Positions 11,764 to 22,460 of a DNA stretch of 64,000 nucleotides are shown here, one piece after another. Origin of the DNA: Gautieria morchelliformis. Taxonomy: Eukaryota > Basidiomycota > Agaricomycetes > Gomphales > Gomphaceae. The notes beneath the pieces were generated by a model that worked only from the letters and a program-made list of their open reading frames with translations, was not told the origin of the DNA and searched no databases. The first letter of the stretch is position 1. Each line of letters begins with the position of its first letter. A program made the translations under genes and the position numbers. Location of the stretch: contig WHVA01000320.1 of the NCBI GenBank assembly GCA_015179125.1, forward strand, positions 1 to 64,000, read 5' to 3'.

Positions 11764-12460
11764 CCAGGAATCTCCGGCTTTGGGCTTCAGACCGCAACGA
11801 ATGCTATATCATTAGTTTCTGCTCTCGTCACCGCAGGTCTCTATGGGAACATCGGTATAAAGGTCGGTTTTCGACTCAGAAGCTATTCACTTTGACTAAA
11901 CTGCATCATGGGGTTTAGGTCATCTATGTCAACATCGTACAAGATCTTTTCAATGGACCCGCTCTCATCAGCCGGAAAGGTCGATTTATTTGGATAGGCC
12001 TGGTGACTGGATACTGGGCATTCGCATTTATCGTCGGTTCAGCCATCCCTCAATTCTCTAATATTTCAGGTCAGTTCATATAATTCATGCTTTGTCCGGT
12101 TGCTGACGACCCTGTGTCCGATGCAGCCATTGTTGGTAAGTGCATCTAACTACCCACGATCATGCACAGATCTGAAGTCATGGAATACAGAAAGCTGCCA
12201 TCTGCATTCTGCAGTTCACTTATACTTTCCCTCCGATTTTGTATGTCGGTTTCACGATGCAGAAGGACGCCATCGAGGGACAGATTGAGTACACACCTGG
12301 TACTGCAGTTGAGACGTTGCATCGGGATACCTGGCACTCTTGGTCACGCTGGCAGCGAGGCTTCGCTAAGTGTTGGTGGCTCAACACTTTCAACTTTCAT
12401 TTTTGTCCCAAATAGGATCCGGTTACTCGCGAGCCTGTGGTCAACAAGCAACTAGTCAAT
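11764..12460 (+). pseudogene. Amino-acid transporter relic (Aa_trans family)
   Basis: Broken exons of a membrane transporter. Recognisable pieces, in order: GISGFGLQTATNAIS…LYGNIGIK (11769-11866); after a short intron, VIYVNIVQDLFNGPALISRKGR and a hydrophobic GLVTGYWAFAFIVGSAIP; then, around two more introns, QFTYTFPPILYVGFTMQKDAI and WSRWQRGFAKCWW. This order matches the middle and C-terminal part of fungal vacuolar or plasma-membrane amino-acid/proton transporters of the Aa_trans family. The N-terminal half is missing. The last transmembrane segments are cut off by the LTR at 12463. Introns are retained, so it is a DNA-level remnant and not a processed copy. Family call fairly sure; function surely lost. 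Confidence 0.7.
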
Positions 12461-12462
12461 GC

Positions 12463-13500
12463 TGTCAAGATTGGTTTTTAGGCGTTAATATCGTGTTTTA
12501 GTGAACACAACGAATGCCCGAATAACTTGTGCGAATAAGTATGCCATTCGGCGAATAAGTGAACCGATGAATGTTCATGAAACAAAGGGGTTGCCCGAAC
12601 GGGGCTCGCCCTGTCTACAGTCGTGGCGAAACAGCTCGCAGCACTTGACGACGTACGTAACGTGCAAGATATCGTGGAAGAGCTGTCTAAGTTTCGACGG
12701 TCCCTTCGCTGGCGAAGGTGCTCCTTCGGAGCCCTTCGCCAACAGCACAGAAAGTAGTTCGAAGGCTAAGGTAACGAAGACGAAGTATGAGAACTCACCA
12801 GTGATGCCTAAGTCCTTGGCTGGTCGAAGATAGAAATCTTCAAGGAGAGGCTCAAGATGATGATCACAGCGAGGTCAAGTTTGCACAAGATGGACGACGT
12901 ATGATAATTGAACTGGGGAATATACATGCGAATGTAAACTACTTATGTCGAATGCTCGTATGGTATCAGCGAATAGGAAGGAGGCCGTCACAAGTCAGGG
13001 TTGGATAGGGGTGCGCAGTCATGATACAGCATAGATGAAATAAACATACAATAGAATGTGAGAAGAGGGGGAACATGAAATGACGGAGAGTAAAGGTGGC
13101 GAAGGCACTTATGGACAAAACCATGTCTTGGGACCCGCATACATGCTACCCTGCATGGGCTCTTGGTCTACTGGGTTGATTCCGCACGACCTATGGAAGA
13201 GGTGCCCTGCGAACACATTTTGACCATACGAACGCCCAATGGGGTTGGATTAAGAAGACGATGGGGTTACTGATGAACCATCATGCCGGGTGGATGGCAT
13301 CGATTGTATTTGATGGTGTGCCTGCCGGTGAATGATGCGAGCAGCGAATAGCCGTTTGGCGAAAATGCAAGGAAGGGCGAACAGAGGTGACGTAGGGGAA
13401 GAGAGGTCGAGGTGGAGGGCGAGGCCGAGCGAACACTGAGGAGGAGTAGCGAAAGGGAAAATGGGGATACCAAGGTGCAGGAAATACATAGGTCATGACA
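12463..13500 (-). mobile_element. LTR of family B (copy B1), solo
   Basis: A 1038-bp block starting TGTCAAGATTGG and ending GGTCATGACA, with the inverted ends TGTCA/TGACA. Related copies occur at 38958, 39295 and 41028. A gag-like minus-strand frame next to the copy at 41028 suggests the parent Gypsy-type element runs on the minus strand. No target duplication could be matched here (AATGC versus ATCCG). Confidence 0.7.
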
Positions 13501-13787
13501 ATCCGATTGTCAGCACACCATCGGAAGAGGGTCGAGCGGAGGATGTGATAGGCCCAACAATGACTGCTAAGTTAGTCCGAAGACGTCGGTCGCTTGTTGA
13601 CGGCATAACCATGGTCATTGGTGCGAACAGCGAGAATTGGTTGCCGAACATGACGATGGCGATCAGAACGAACACGGAGATGGAGTGATAAATCGTAGGA
13701 CAGAGCACCTGAATATGAGAAATAAACACGTCGTGACAAATGCCAGCAGGAAAATAATGATCTTGGATCGCTTGCTTACCATGAGAG
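13501..13787 (-). pseudogene. Unidentified hydrophobic coding remnant
   Basis: On the minus strand an open stretch contains a hydrophobic run (SISVFVLIAIVMFG) that could be one transmembrane segment, followed by polar sequence. Splice-like signals flank it. The Copia element at 13793 cuts it, and the other side of the insertion (17153 onward) should be its continuation in the ancestral sequence. I do not recognise the family. Confidence 0.25.
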
Positions 13788-13792
13788 AACAC

Positions 13793-14110
13793 TGTAGCGG
13801 TTATGCGCAGTGCTAATAGTAATGAAGCCTCAGTGAACGGTCAGTTCACTGAGTATGTATAACTACTCTACCTAATAGTAATGAAGCCTACATAATAGTA
13901 AGTATACCATTAGGACACATAATGGGACGGGGGCATGTACCTCCGTGAACGGTCAGTTCACTGAGGGGTTAGCGACTGTGGAGCGAGTAGATATAGGGCC
14001 TTGGTCAAACTTGACCGAGGCCAGTAATACTATTTTACTAGACGATGATAAATCCTTCCCCTAACCTACTTGGCCCTGCATTCTACGCTTACCGACCCTG
14101 ACTCCAACAC
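13793..14110 (-). repeat. 3' LTR of the Copia element
   Basis: 318 bp, TGTAGCGG…CCAACA as read on the plus strand. It contains two inverted modules of the form TGAACGGTCAGTTCA (near 13836 and 13951) and the tract shared with the other LTR from the word CCTAATAGTAATGAAG onward. Confidence 0.8.
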
Positions 14111-14116
14111 TCCCCC

Positions 14117-14917
14117 TTAAGCCGAACGTAGACCAAGTAGGGTGTTCAGGTGTAGAACCTTGTGTCGGGGGAGGGCTTTAGTGAATAAGTCGGCGGCCAT
14201 GTCATCTGTCGGTACGTAGTCGATGTACAGTAATTGTCTCTGTACTGCATGATGTATGAAGTGATATCGTATGTCGATATGCTTGGTCCTCGGGTGACAC
14301 TCGTCATTCTTTGTGATAGATATCGCAGAGAGGTTGTCGAGGTGGATGGTGACGTGCTGGCTAAGTGGCCGGGCGATCTCTGCCAGGAAGGCACGTATCC
14401 ACAAAGCCTCCTTCGCGGCATGAGTCGCTGCGACATATTCCGCCTCCGTTGTTGACAATGCGACGATTGGCTGCTTCTTGGAACTCCAAGACACAGCGCC
14501 TCCATCGATCGTGAACACGTACCCCGAGATCAAGTGTCGGTGTCCTTGTGATGCCCAGTCAGTGTCAGAAAACGCCTCTAGTCCCCTGCGAGATCCGCCA
14601 ATAGTCAGGGCCACGTCCTTCGTGCCCTTCAAGTAACGAAAAACGCGTTTGACCACCTCCCAATGCGGCCTCCCAGGGTCCTGCATGAACTGGGCTAGGA
14701 GCGACACTGCGAACGCAATGTCAGGGCGCATGCCCAGTGCCGTGTACATGAGTGAGCTGATAGCTTCCCTGTACGGTACGGCGTGCATTTCTTGGTGTTC
14801 ACGAGGGTGGTGGGCGATTGGGATAGGGATAGCTTGTGGTGCAGGTCGAGCGGCGTGCTCAGGGCGTTCGCATCCTGCAAGCTGAATCTCTGTTTCACCT
14901 CTATACCCAATAACCAA
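14117..14917 (-). pseudogene. Copia RNase H region
   Basis: A 266-residue open frame. It holds the conserved Copia RNase H wording SDTDWA, STTEAEYVA, DNLSAI and RTKHIDIRYHFI, and ends LFTKALPRHK. Part of the shortened element. Confidence 0.88.
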
Positions 14918-16494
14918 TGCAGATCGCCCAAGTCCTTGATTTTGAGGACCGTATGTAGCTCATTCTTGAACTCAAGGATCGCGTTCTTCGAGCTTCCGGC
15001 CATGGTCAGATCATCGACGTCAACCGTGACAATAAGCACGTCCCGTCCAGCATATCTGTGAAAGACTGCATGTTCCGTCTCGCAGCGCGTGAAGCCAAAT
15101 TGGTTCATGAACCCATGCAGCATATCATACCATTCTCTGCCGGATTGCCTTAGCTTTGAGATATCGACGTTGTTTGGTACGTCGATCGTCATCTTGCCCT
15201 TTCCAAATGCTCTAAAGCTCTGCTTGTTTGCAGCTTGGAAGGATCTTGGAGATATTTTGACGAAGTTTTCAACTGCATCACGGTAAGGAGTTATGTGAGT
15301 GGTACATCCTGAGTCATAGACTTCGATGCAAGGTGAGGTTTTTGCGATGTCTTCGACTTCGACGCAGACTGCGTGTGCGTGCTCCGGATCAGTGCCGTTG
15401 CAATTCATGTCACCACCAACAAGTGATAAACCCTCACTTTCGTTAGTGTCAGGTGACAGCTCCATTTCGCATTCATCGTCTGAATCGTCGCTAACCTCAG
15501 AGAACCAGTCTCCTGTGTCATCTCCAGTAACTTCATCATCTGAGTCCGAGTTGATGTTCGACAAAAGTGGTGGGAGCTCGCTGTCTGACTCATAGAGCTC
15601 ATCTTCCATGAAGGCATACTCTGTTTCAGAACCGGATTCAACAGCAGCATTAGCTGTGCCACTGCTGCTCTGAGCCGTACTCTTGTTCGACGTCTTCGCA
15701 GGTTTGGGACATTTGTCTTTGAAATGTCCCTTATCACCACAATTCCAGCGGACACCGCGTGGCTTGCGTTCAGTGCGTTTCCCTTTTCCGCTTTGTGTGA
15801 CAGACATAGCCTCATCCTTATCATTCCCCTTGCTGCCACCGCTTCGGCGCAATTTCTGTGCCACCTGACGTTCATACTCTTCAGAGACCAAGGAGATAAG
15901 TTCATCTGGGTCTATGGTCTTCGAGGCGCTGTATAGTCTTGCCCCAGCGAGTAGATTCGAAGCGAAGGCAGAGAGGTGGGGCGAAAGGGATTTTATGATG
16001 GTAGAGCGATAGTCTTTTTCCTCAATGATGACGCCGTAGGTGGCCAGCTCCTCCTTTTTTACTCGCAGGTTGTCCAGGAACTCACGTACATTTCCTTTTT
16101 CAGGACACTTGGACTCCATGAACTGAGTACGCAAGTCAGCCTGTGCAAAGGCACCTTTCGAAGAAAATTCCTTCGAAATGAGGTCCCATCGATCCTTTAG
16201 GGACGACTTTCCATGGATATGGATTAGGGTCGAGTCGGGGATGCGATGGGTGAGGAGGGCTTTGGCAGAGCGGTCTTCCTTGATCCACAGGGTGAGTGCA
16301 GCTTCCTCTTCAGCGGTGGGAGTGGCACTGAGAGTGGGGCGAACAGAAGTGCCGTCGAAGTATCCCCACAAACCTTTTGCCTTGATCGCATCCTGGAAGT
16401 GCATGGCGAATGCTGTCCAGTTTAGGCTGGTCGACATGAGCTTGGGCACGGAGGACGGGAGGAGGTCTGTGGTGGTAAGCGCTGTGGTGTACAT
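14695..16494 (-). pseudogene. Copia gag, protease and partial RT open frame
   Basis: A 599-residue open frame starting MYTTALTTTDLL. It has a gag UBN2-like region, the zinc knuckle, an acidic spacer, the DSGCTTH protease motif and the C-terminal part of RT (VTVDVDDLTM, DLGDLHWLLGIEV). Element gene relic; no complete polyprotein is present. Confidence 0.85.
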
Positions 16495-16544
16495 TGGAGC
16501 AAGGAATGTTTATTGAGAGTAGGGAGCAGCGGGGCCCAATAACC

Positions 16545-17147
16545 TGTAACAATAACTATACGATGAAACCTCAGTGTTTGCTCGGTTTGCAAACAACTGT
16601 AATATTACCTATACGATGAAACCTACAAGCGTATAGATAAGTAATGGACACAAGACTCGTAATAAATGTCTTACCTCAGTGTTTGCTCGGTTTGCAAACA
16701 ACTGAGGGATAGGACTCGCTAGCTAACTACTTTATAGGCTAGCAGACAATGGAAAAATATAACAATGAGACTGCGGAATAATCTATCTATATACTGTGGA
16801 CAATGGCACTCTATGAGACAATGGTACCTGGATCATTAGTCACATGCTGTGACTCGGGGTGACGCGGTTTGCTCTTTTGCTTACGCGTCCACTGCGTCCA
16901 TTCCTACACCTAATAGTAATGAAGCCTACATAATAGTAAGTATACCATTAGGACACATAATGGGATGGGGGCACGTACCTCAGTGAACGGTCAGTTCACT
17001 GAGGGGTTAGTGACTGTGGAGTGAGTAGATATAGGGCCTTGGTCAAACTTGACCGAGGCCAGTAATACTATTTTACTAGATGATGATAAATCCTTCCCCT
17101 AACCTACTTGGCCCTGCATTCTACGCTTACCGACCCTGACTCCAACA
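16545..17147 (-). repeat. 5' LTR region of the Copia element, mosaic
   Basis: About 603 bp. The outer 240 bp (16906-17147) match the other LTR almost base for base. The inner 360 bp (16545-16905) instead carry the modules TTTGCTCGGTTTGCAAA (twice) and ACTATACGATGAAACCT, which are absent from the other LTR but parallel its plan. Confidence 0.65.
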
Positions 17148-17152
17148 AACAC

Positions 17153-17600
17153 GAGGACATACAACACGGTGTTGTATGTCCTCAAGTCTTCTGGAGGGAC
17201 GCCCTGGAGATCCAATATCTGAATCATGGCTGGTGCAAAGCCGCATTCGGGGAGTTTTGGACTGCCCTTGCTGAAGACGACCACGGGAACTACGTTCGAT
17301 ATCTTTGTGCATGCGTCCTAGGCGCCGGACTGCTTATGTACCCTTCGAGTCGCATTGACACGCCAGCGTGAATGGATCCAATTTACAGCCATGCATTGAA
17401 TTGATGCAAAGCCGTGCATGATCATAGGCATGTGTGTCTCTTTTACAGTGCAAATGTCGATAAAGTCCTGCCTTGTGAGTGTGCCCGCTGACTTGTACGC
17501 GATAAGGATGTGCGGTGGTTGGGCAAGGGTACTCATCCTAGATGTATCAAGAGAAATTTGGGGGAACCCGCACTCGGGCAACAACGTGGAAGTGAACTGA
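17153..17600 (-). pseudogene. Possible glutaredoxin relic (PICOT/Grx3-4 type)
   Basis: The minus strand reads [16 protein letters not shown]…[10 protein letters not shown] at about 17190-17285. This resembles the monothiol glutaredoxin core, where a Lys-Gly-[ST]-Pro tract precedes the CGFS motif; here the motif position reads CGFA. Such proteins bind a [2Fe-2S] cluster through the CGFS cysteine and glutathione. The Copia insertion at 17147 removes the downstream part. Upstream (17400-17600) lies another open stretch (LSFWSQFTSTLLPECGFPQISLD) that might be the thioredoxin-like domain. Short, damaged and only moderately similar. Confidence 0.4.
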
Positions 17601-18147
17601 GACCAAAATGAGAGGTACTTAGAAAAATGGTTAGCTGACGAACGTCCCTCGACTCCGAATGAATGGGGAGGGTTCTGTCGACACAGCATGTCCCGCATGC
17701 ATGACATCTTGTTCATTGATCTCCTGTGCCGTTTTTTTCAGATTTCCCTGGAAGGTTTGGTTTGATCCCAATCATGCTCCCATTTTCTTTCTTATCATGA
17801 GTAGCTTTTTTTGGTTTCCCGGCATCTTTTTCATTGATGCCGATGATATTCCCACTCAGGTGAGCATTGACGGCTTGTGAATTTGTTTGATTTCTTTGGG
17901 ATCTCGGCCTCGTATGTCCATTTAATATTTTTCTCCTGGTTCATTATTTTTGTCCCACATCCTTTTGATATATCTTACGTTTGCATGCCTCCTCTTTCTC
18001 CTCCGCTTTTCCATAGACCTCATATACCAGTCACCCACGGCCATCCCACAGTATGTCTTTCCTGTTCGTTGATCTCCTTCCACTCCTTCGCTGACTTGTT
18101 TTATCCTGTACTTCTTCGTCTCTCCTTGCCGCTTTTCCATATGGTGA
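17601..18147. other. T/C-rich stretch without a clear gene
   Basis: The plus strand is rich in pyrimidine runs (TTTTCTTTCTT, CTCCTCCGCTTTTCC) and gives only low-complexity frames. It may contain decayed introns or leader sequence of the glycyl-tRNA synthetase relic. No feature can be supported. Confidence 0.3.
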
Positions 18148-19068
18148 AGGACACAAAGACGGGCGAAGTGCTGAGAGCAGATCATCTCGTCAAGGCCGTC
18201 CTGGAGGCTCATGTGGCTGGGGATAAAGAAGCGCGAGGTTTGAAAGCTGACATAGTGGACTCGGAGAAAGACAGAAGCCAAAGAAAGAAGCCAAAACAAT
18301 CGCTGTCAAGCTGCCAGACGAAGTTGTCTCTCAATATGAGACCATTCTTGCACAGGTGCGGCATGTCACACGTTCTGGTTGCGATGTTTTTGTGATTCTC
18401 TTGTGTACTTTAAGCTGGATAACTACTCTGGTCCGGAGCTCGGTCAACTTTGCCAGCAGCACAAAATCACAAATCCTGACACAGGAAACGAAGTGGGCGA
18501 GCCGCAGCAATTTAACCTTATGTTCGCCAGTAGTATTGGCCCTACTGGTCAGCATCCTGGGTACTCCCACTTTTCAGTCAGTCTTCTTGTGGCTCACTCT
18601 GTCCCAGTTACTTGCGCCCAGAAACTGCGCAAGGTCACTTCCTCAATTTATCTCTCGCTTACTCGAATTCAATTACAACCGCGTCCCATTTGCGTCTGCC
18701 CAAATTGGCAGATCATTCCGTAATGAAATCTCGCCACGAGCTGGCCTGCTGCATGTGCAAGAGTTCACCATGGCTGAAATTGAGCATTTTGTCGACCTGC
18801 TCGACAAGCGCCACAAAAAGTTCTCCCAGATCCGAGACGTCGAGATACGCATTTTGCCGCGTGATACGCAGTCTGCAGGGAAGACAGAACTGACCACTAT
18901 TACCGTTGGGCAGGCTGTCGATAAGGGCATCATTGCGAATGAGACACTCAGCTATTTTGTTGCACGCATATATCAGTTCTTGCTCAAAATTGCTATCCAC
19001 ACATGTCGGTTGCGATTCCGCCAGCATATGGCCAACGAGATGGCACATTACGCGACCGATTGCGGGTC
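18148..19068 (+). pseudogene. Glycyl-tRNA synthetase relic (eukaryotic GARS type)
   Basis: A middle section of class II glycyl-tRNA synthetase, the enzyme charging tRNA-Gly. In order: MVKDTKTGEVLRADHLVKAVLEA; an intron near 18357-18411; LDNYSGPELGQLCQQHKITNP and QQFNLMFASSIGPTGQHPG; a second intron at about 18559-18606; RPETAQGHFLN (class II motif 2 area); then FASAQIGRSFRNEISPRAGLL and EFTMAEIEHFVD, ending LRFRQHMANEMAHYATDC at about 19068. The first catalytic exons and all of the anticodon-binding domain are absent. A two-base excess near 18650 shifts the frame between HFLN and RLLEFN. Introns are kept, so this is a genomic duplicate or remnant; a working copy must exist elsewhere because the enzyme is essential. 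Family identity is secure. Confidence 0.88.
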
Positions 19069-19559
19069 CGTGCCACGATGTCATTCATCCAGGTAGCGTT
19101 CTCACGACTCGACGTGCGGGTTGCAGCAACTAGGTTAGCGAGGGCGTGCGTGGCGGTGTGCAGGCGGCTGTTCGTGTGTATGGACGGTCTTGTGCACTGG
19201 CGCATCGCCTGTGGTTGTCGGTGCCTCAGGCTGTGGCGGGCCGCTAGGGCTCTGCACCTCGGTCTGCGCTGCCGTCGCGCGGGTTCGTGTCTCGGCGTCG
19301 TTCGCCTGTGTAACGGTCTTGCGCTTCCACGTGTGGGTCGTCGTCAGGGTCAGGGTCATGTTGTCCACCATGGACGTCCGTGGGCTTGCGGTCTGGGTAC
19401 GTGTTCCGCAGTACTGGCAGCCATTACTCTGCGCTGCTGGTGGTGCGGAAAGGGAACGCGGACGGCGTCGCTGTGGCAGCCGTTCTGTCTCTGCGGTTGG
19501 TCGCATTGCATTCTGCGTGGGGTTCGTGATAAAAATGATGCAGGGAAACCGAAAAAAGG
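19069..19559. other. GC-rich stretch, open in several frames
   Basis: Right after the synthetase relic breaks off, the sequence becomes GC-rich (CGTGCGTGGCGGTGTGC type) and is open on both strands for more than 350 bases. The proteins read are Arg/Cys- or Thr/Arg-rich, as expected from composition. I see no family and no credible start. Confidence 0.3.
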
Positions 19560-20253
19560 CAGTCAGGATAAGAAAGATGTGTCAAGTGTGGCTTCGGCGC
19601 CTCTGAGTGCTGTTCGACTACCCATCCTCTTCGTCATCTCCTGCGGCTGTCATCACACACAACACACTCGGCCTCCTTATGTGCGCCTCAATTCCTACAA
19701 CTCTTGAGCAGCGTGTTGGCAACGACGACTCGACTCGACACCTTGTGTGGCTTTACTGGCAGCCCCGCCGCTGAACCTCCTCACGCTCCTCGACCCACCC
19801 CTCATGGCGCCCGTGTCTGCGATTCGCGGCATGTTGCTCAAGAGGCAGAAGAATCCCTCTGCATTCGGCGTCCAGAACAGGATAGGGCAGGACGTGAAGA
19901 CCCTCCTCGCGCAGCTCTCCTCCTTCGAGGTGCGGGTCATATCAGTCAAGGGCGTCATGCTCCATTGTCCATTGTACTTATAATGCTTACCTCGATCCCA
20001 GAATATTGCAGGAATGGCTTTCAACAATATCTGTCGCTGGAGATGGAAGATAGATATGTTGGTGTTGCAGGGCGCGAAGAAGAAGCGGGTCGAAGAGTAT
20101 GCACGGTGTAAGTGATTGTGTCGTTCATTAATGCCTTACTTATTTAATTTCTAACAACTTGTGCCATAGTGATGGGAATGTCATTCAACGACGCAGTGGA
20201 GAGGAAGAAAGGGATTATGTACCCATCCCAGAGGTGGAGATCACATCTGTCTG
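19560..20253 (+). pseudogene. Unidentified host gene 3' part
   Basis: Coding-like pieces on the plus strand: KPKKGSQDKKDVSSVASAPLSA near 19550-19610, MAPVSAIRGMLLKRQKN…IGQDVKTLLAQLSSFEV near 19803-19940, GAKKKRVEEYAR near 20068-20110, and, after a probable intron (GTAAGTG…CATAG, 20108-20169), DGNVIQRRSGEEERDYVPIPEVEITSV ending at a stop near 20253. The last exon with its retained splice sites looks like a genuine gene end. I do not recognise the family, and the upstream part is doubtful. Confidence 0.35.
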
Positions 20254-20619
20254 ATCACAGCAATTATATGATTGGGGATGGGGTAATACTTGCAGAATAG
20301 GACAAATGACTACATAACTCATTAGTGTCTGTGTAGTTTATACTGATAGATAATGTAGTATGATTACCACTATGATAAAACAGTGGCAAAGCTGCAAAGG
20401 ACTGGGATGTCATGCAGTCATGGTGGACATGACCGAGCGGTGGTCATCGTCGTTGAACGGTACCTACAGGTTTAACTCCAACCTTCTATTTTCATTATCA
20501 GGATATCCAGGTGGAGTCCCAGCCCAAGTCATTTTCCACTACTGGGCATGGCACGGAGAGGAGTAGATGGTGCAAAACTCTAACTCACGGAGTCAAATTG
20601 TAAAATCGAAGTGCAACCA
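20254..20619. other. Spacer, no gene seen
   Basis: Mixed-composition sequence between the unidentified gene end and the Gypsy scrap; no supported feature. Confidence 0.3.
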
Positions 20620-21865
20620 ATTGGCCTACGATACCCTATGGGTGTTTACCGAAGGATGCGGAAAGTCCTCCAATTACCTCAAGGAGGATTTCACTTCAGC
20701 TCTGATTCTGTTACATTGGGCTCCTGAATGACCTATGGTCATGGAAACTGATGCTTCAGATTATGCCCTTGGTGCAGTCCTGTCCTTGTTTGATGATGAA
20801 GAGTCCTGCATCTGGTCACTTTCCACTCTTGGACATTTTCCGGTGCCAAATTAAATTACAAAGAACTTCCAACTGATTTTCACCAATCAACAACTGTCGG
20901 AATCCCTCTGGGCAACTTACTTGCTTGCACTTGTCCTCCGAGCGAGCACTGTGATGGACTCTGAGAAGCTTCATGCTGACATCTCAGCCAATCTGGCATC
21001 CAATCCTGTAGCCTCTCAGCGTCTCGGTGATAGTTCTGACCAAAGATGGACGCAAATCGATGATGGCTTCCTCTGCCTTGACAGCCACATATATGCTCCC
21101 AATGCCAATGACCTCTGGCTCCAAGTACTTCAGTACAAACATGACCATGTACTCTGGGACATTTCAGCCAAAAAAAGACCTTAGAACTAATCTGATGGGA
21201 ATACACATAGCCTGCACTTCAGTCTTTTGTCATTGACTTCTGCAAGTCATGCACCACTTGCTTGCATTCAAAGTCTCAGAGTCATCGGCCTTACGGCTCC
21301 CTGCAGCAGCTTCTGATGCCTGAGCAACCTTGGAATTCCATCTCCATGGACTTCATTGAGCAGTTGCTGGCATCTTCAGGATTCACTGCAATCCTTGTGG
21401 TAGTTTGCCACTTAACCAAGCAGAGCATCTCACTCCAATATATGACATGGTCACTTCCGCCAACCTCGCATGCCTGTTTGTCTTGCACGTATTCTCGAAG
21501 CAGGGTGTCCTGAGCCATGTGACATCAGACCAAGGACCAGAATTTGTCTTGCACTTGTTCCGTTCCCTTGTCATGTCCTTTCCTGCTCTGACCATCTCTG
21601 ATGCTGTTCCATGCACACCTGTCCACTCCTTGTTGTTTCTGGTTTGATTGCTTATGTCATTTGGGGTTCAGGCACTTGGAGTTGGATGCCTGGGGCTTAT
21701 ATAGTTGTAGTTAGCTGGCAAAGGGGCTCCTTAGAGTTTTCTCTTTGGATCCCCTTCACCAGGTATGTCTGTGTCATGTATATAGCCCCCTATCTGACTT
21801 TGGATCCCCCTTCACCAGTTCACTGCTTGAGTGTAGAGCATCTGCCTAGGTTGCCCTTATAGTCC
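20620..21865 (+). mobile_element. Ty3/Gypsy fragment, family C (RNase H, integrase, LTR-like tail)
   Basis: Fossil scrap. RNase H wording METDASDYALGAVLS (about 20730-20800) is followed by integrase: the zinc-finger piece CKSCTTCLHSKSQSHRPYG near 21245-21300, then the core PWNSISMDFIEQL…GFTAILVVV and HVTSDQGPEF up to about 21550. The tail 21660-21865 resembles the LTR-like repeat at 41735-41883 (TTAGAGTTTTCTCTT, CCCCTTCACCAG, GGTTGCCCTTA). Strongly truncated with several breaks. Confidence 0.85.
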
Positions 21866-22221
21866 AAAATCACTGCAGTGTGGTAAGGGCTGCAGCATTT
21901 ATTTGATGTTTTCATATTTTGCCAATCGCCTGGCACCTGCTGCAGACAGACACTTGGGTACTAACCAACCACTGAGGCCAGTGCATTGCACAGCCACAAG
22001 GGGCTCGTGTCTGTTACCTTATCTACTCGATGGATAACATAGTCGTGTCCGTATATTCATCTGGCGCGTGTGCGCGCTGATGCGTGTGTCGTAATATGTT
22101 TGTGTCTCGATTAATATATTATTAGTTTGTTTTTCGTTTATTCATATATGAAATGGATTGCATAATTTGTTTATCACAACATTGATCACTGGTCGGCCTC
22201 TAGCAGCTACATCATGATGCT
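21866..22221. other. Spacer, no gene seen
   Basis: Contains a CGTGTGTGCGCGC-like alternating tract near 22068-22080 and an AT-rich tail. No gene or element end could be supported. Confidence 0.3.
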
Positions 22222-22269
22222 CTGAGTTCGAAGGTAGACCTTATTCGGTGATTCTACCTTCGAACTCAG
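22222..22269. repeat. Perfect 17-bp inverted repeat with 14-nt loop
   Basis: Arms at 22222-22238 (CTGAGTTCGAAGGTAGA) and 22253-22269 are exact reverse complements. The right arm is also the first copy of the tandem repeat that follows, so the palindrome joins one inverted copy to a direct array. Confidence 0.9.
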
Positions 22270-22455
22270 GTGCGTGCATACCCTACGTGGAAGACAGAAT
22301 AATTATTCGGTGAGTCGACATTCGAACTCAGGTGCGTACATACCCTACGTAGAAGACAGAATAATTGATTCCGTAATTCTACCTTCGAACTCAGGTGCGT
22401 GCATATCATACGTAGAAGACAGAATAACTGATTCGGTGATTCTACCTTATAACTC
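22240..22455. repeat. Tandem repeat, 62-63-bp unit, about 3.5 copies
   Basis: The word CGAACTCAGGTGCGT recurs at 22261, 22323 and 22386, each followed by GCATAC(C/A)CTACGT-like sequence and GAAGACAGAATAA. The last copy decays near 22455, just before the duplicated DUF6533 block starts. Confidence 0.9.
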
Positions 22456-22460
22456 GCTTC

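Larger units (their letters stand above)
13793..17147 (-). mobile_element. Ty1/Copia element, shortened, minus strand
   Basis: Flanked by a perfect 5-bp duplication AACAC (13788-13792 and 17148-17152), so both insertion ends are secure. Parts visible on the minus strand: gag (about 15700-16494, with the knuckle CGDKGHFKDKC), protease (DSGCTTHI near 15300), part of reverse transcriptase (VDVDDL near 15025) and Copia-type RNase H (14117-14917; ALSTTEAEYVAATHAAKEA). A polypurine tract, AAGGGGGAG, abuts the 3' LTR. No integrase is visible, so the copy is broken and could only have moved with help. The long open frames that remain suggest a fairly recent insertion. Its two LTRs are not simple copies of each other (separate entries). 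Confidence 0.9.

Noticed and set aside
22261-22448. tRNA-like TTCGAAC words repeated every 62-63 bp
   Set aside because: No acceptor stem, anticodon arm or D-arm could be placed; it is a plain tandem repeat. Spacer uniformity and repeat length also do not fit CRISPR.
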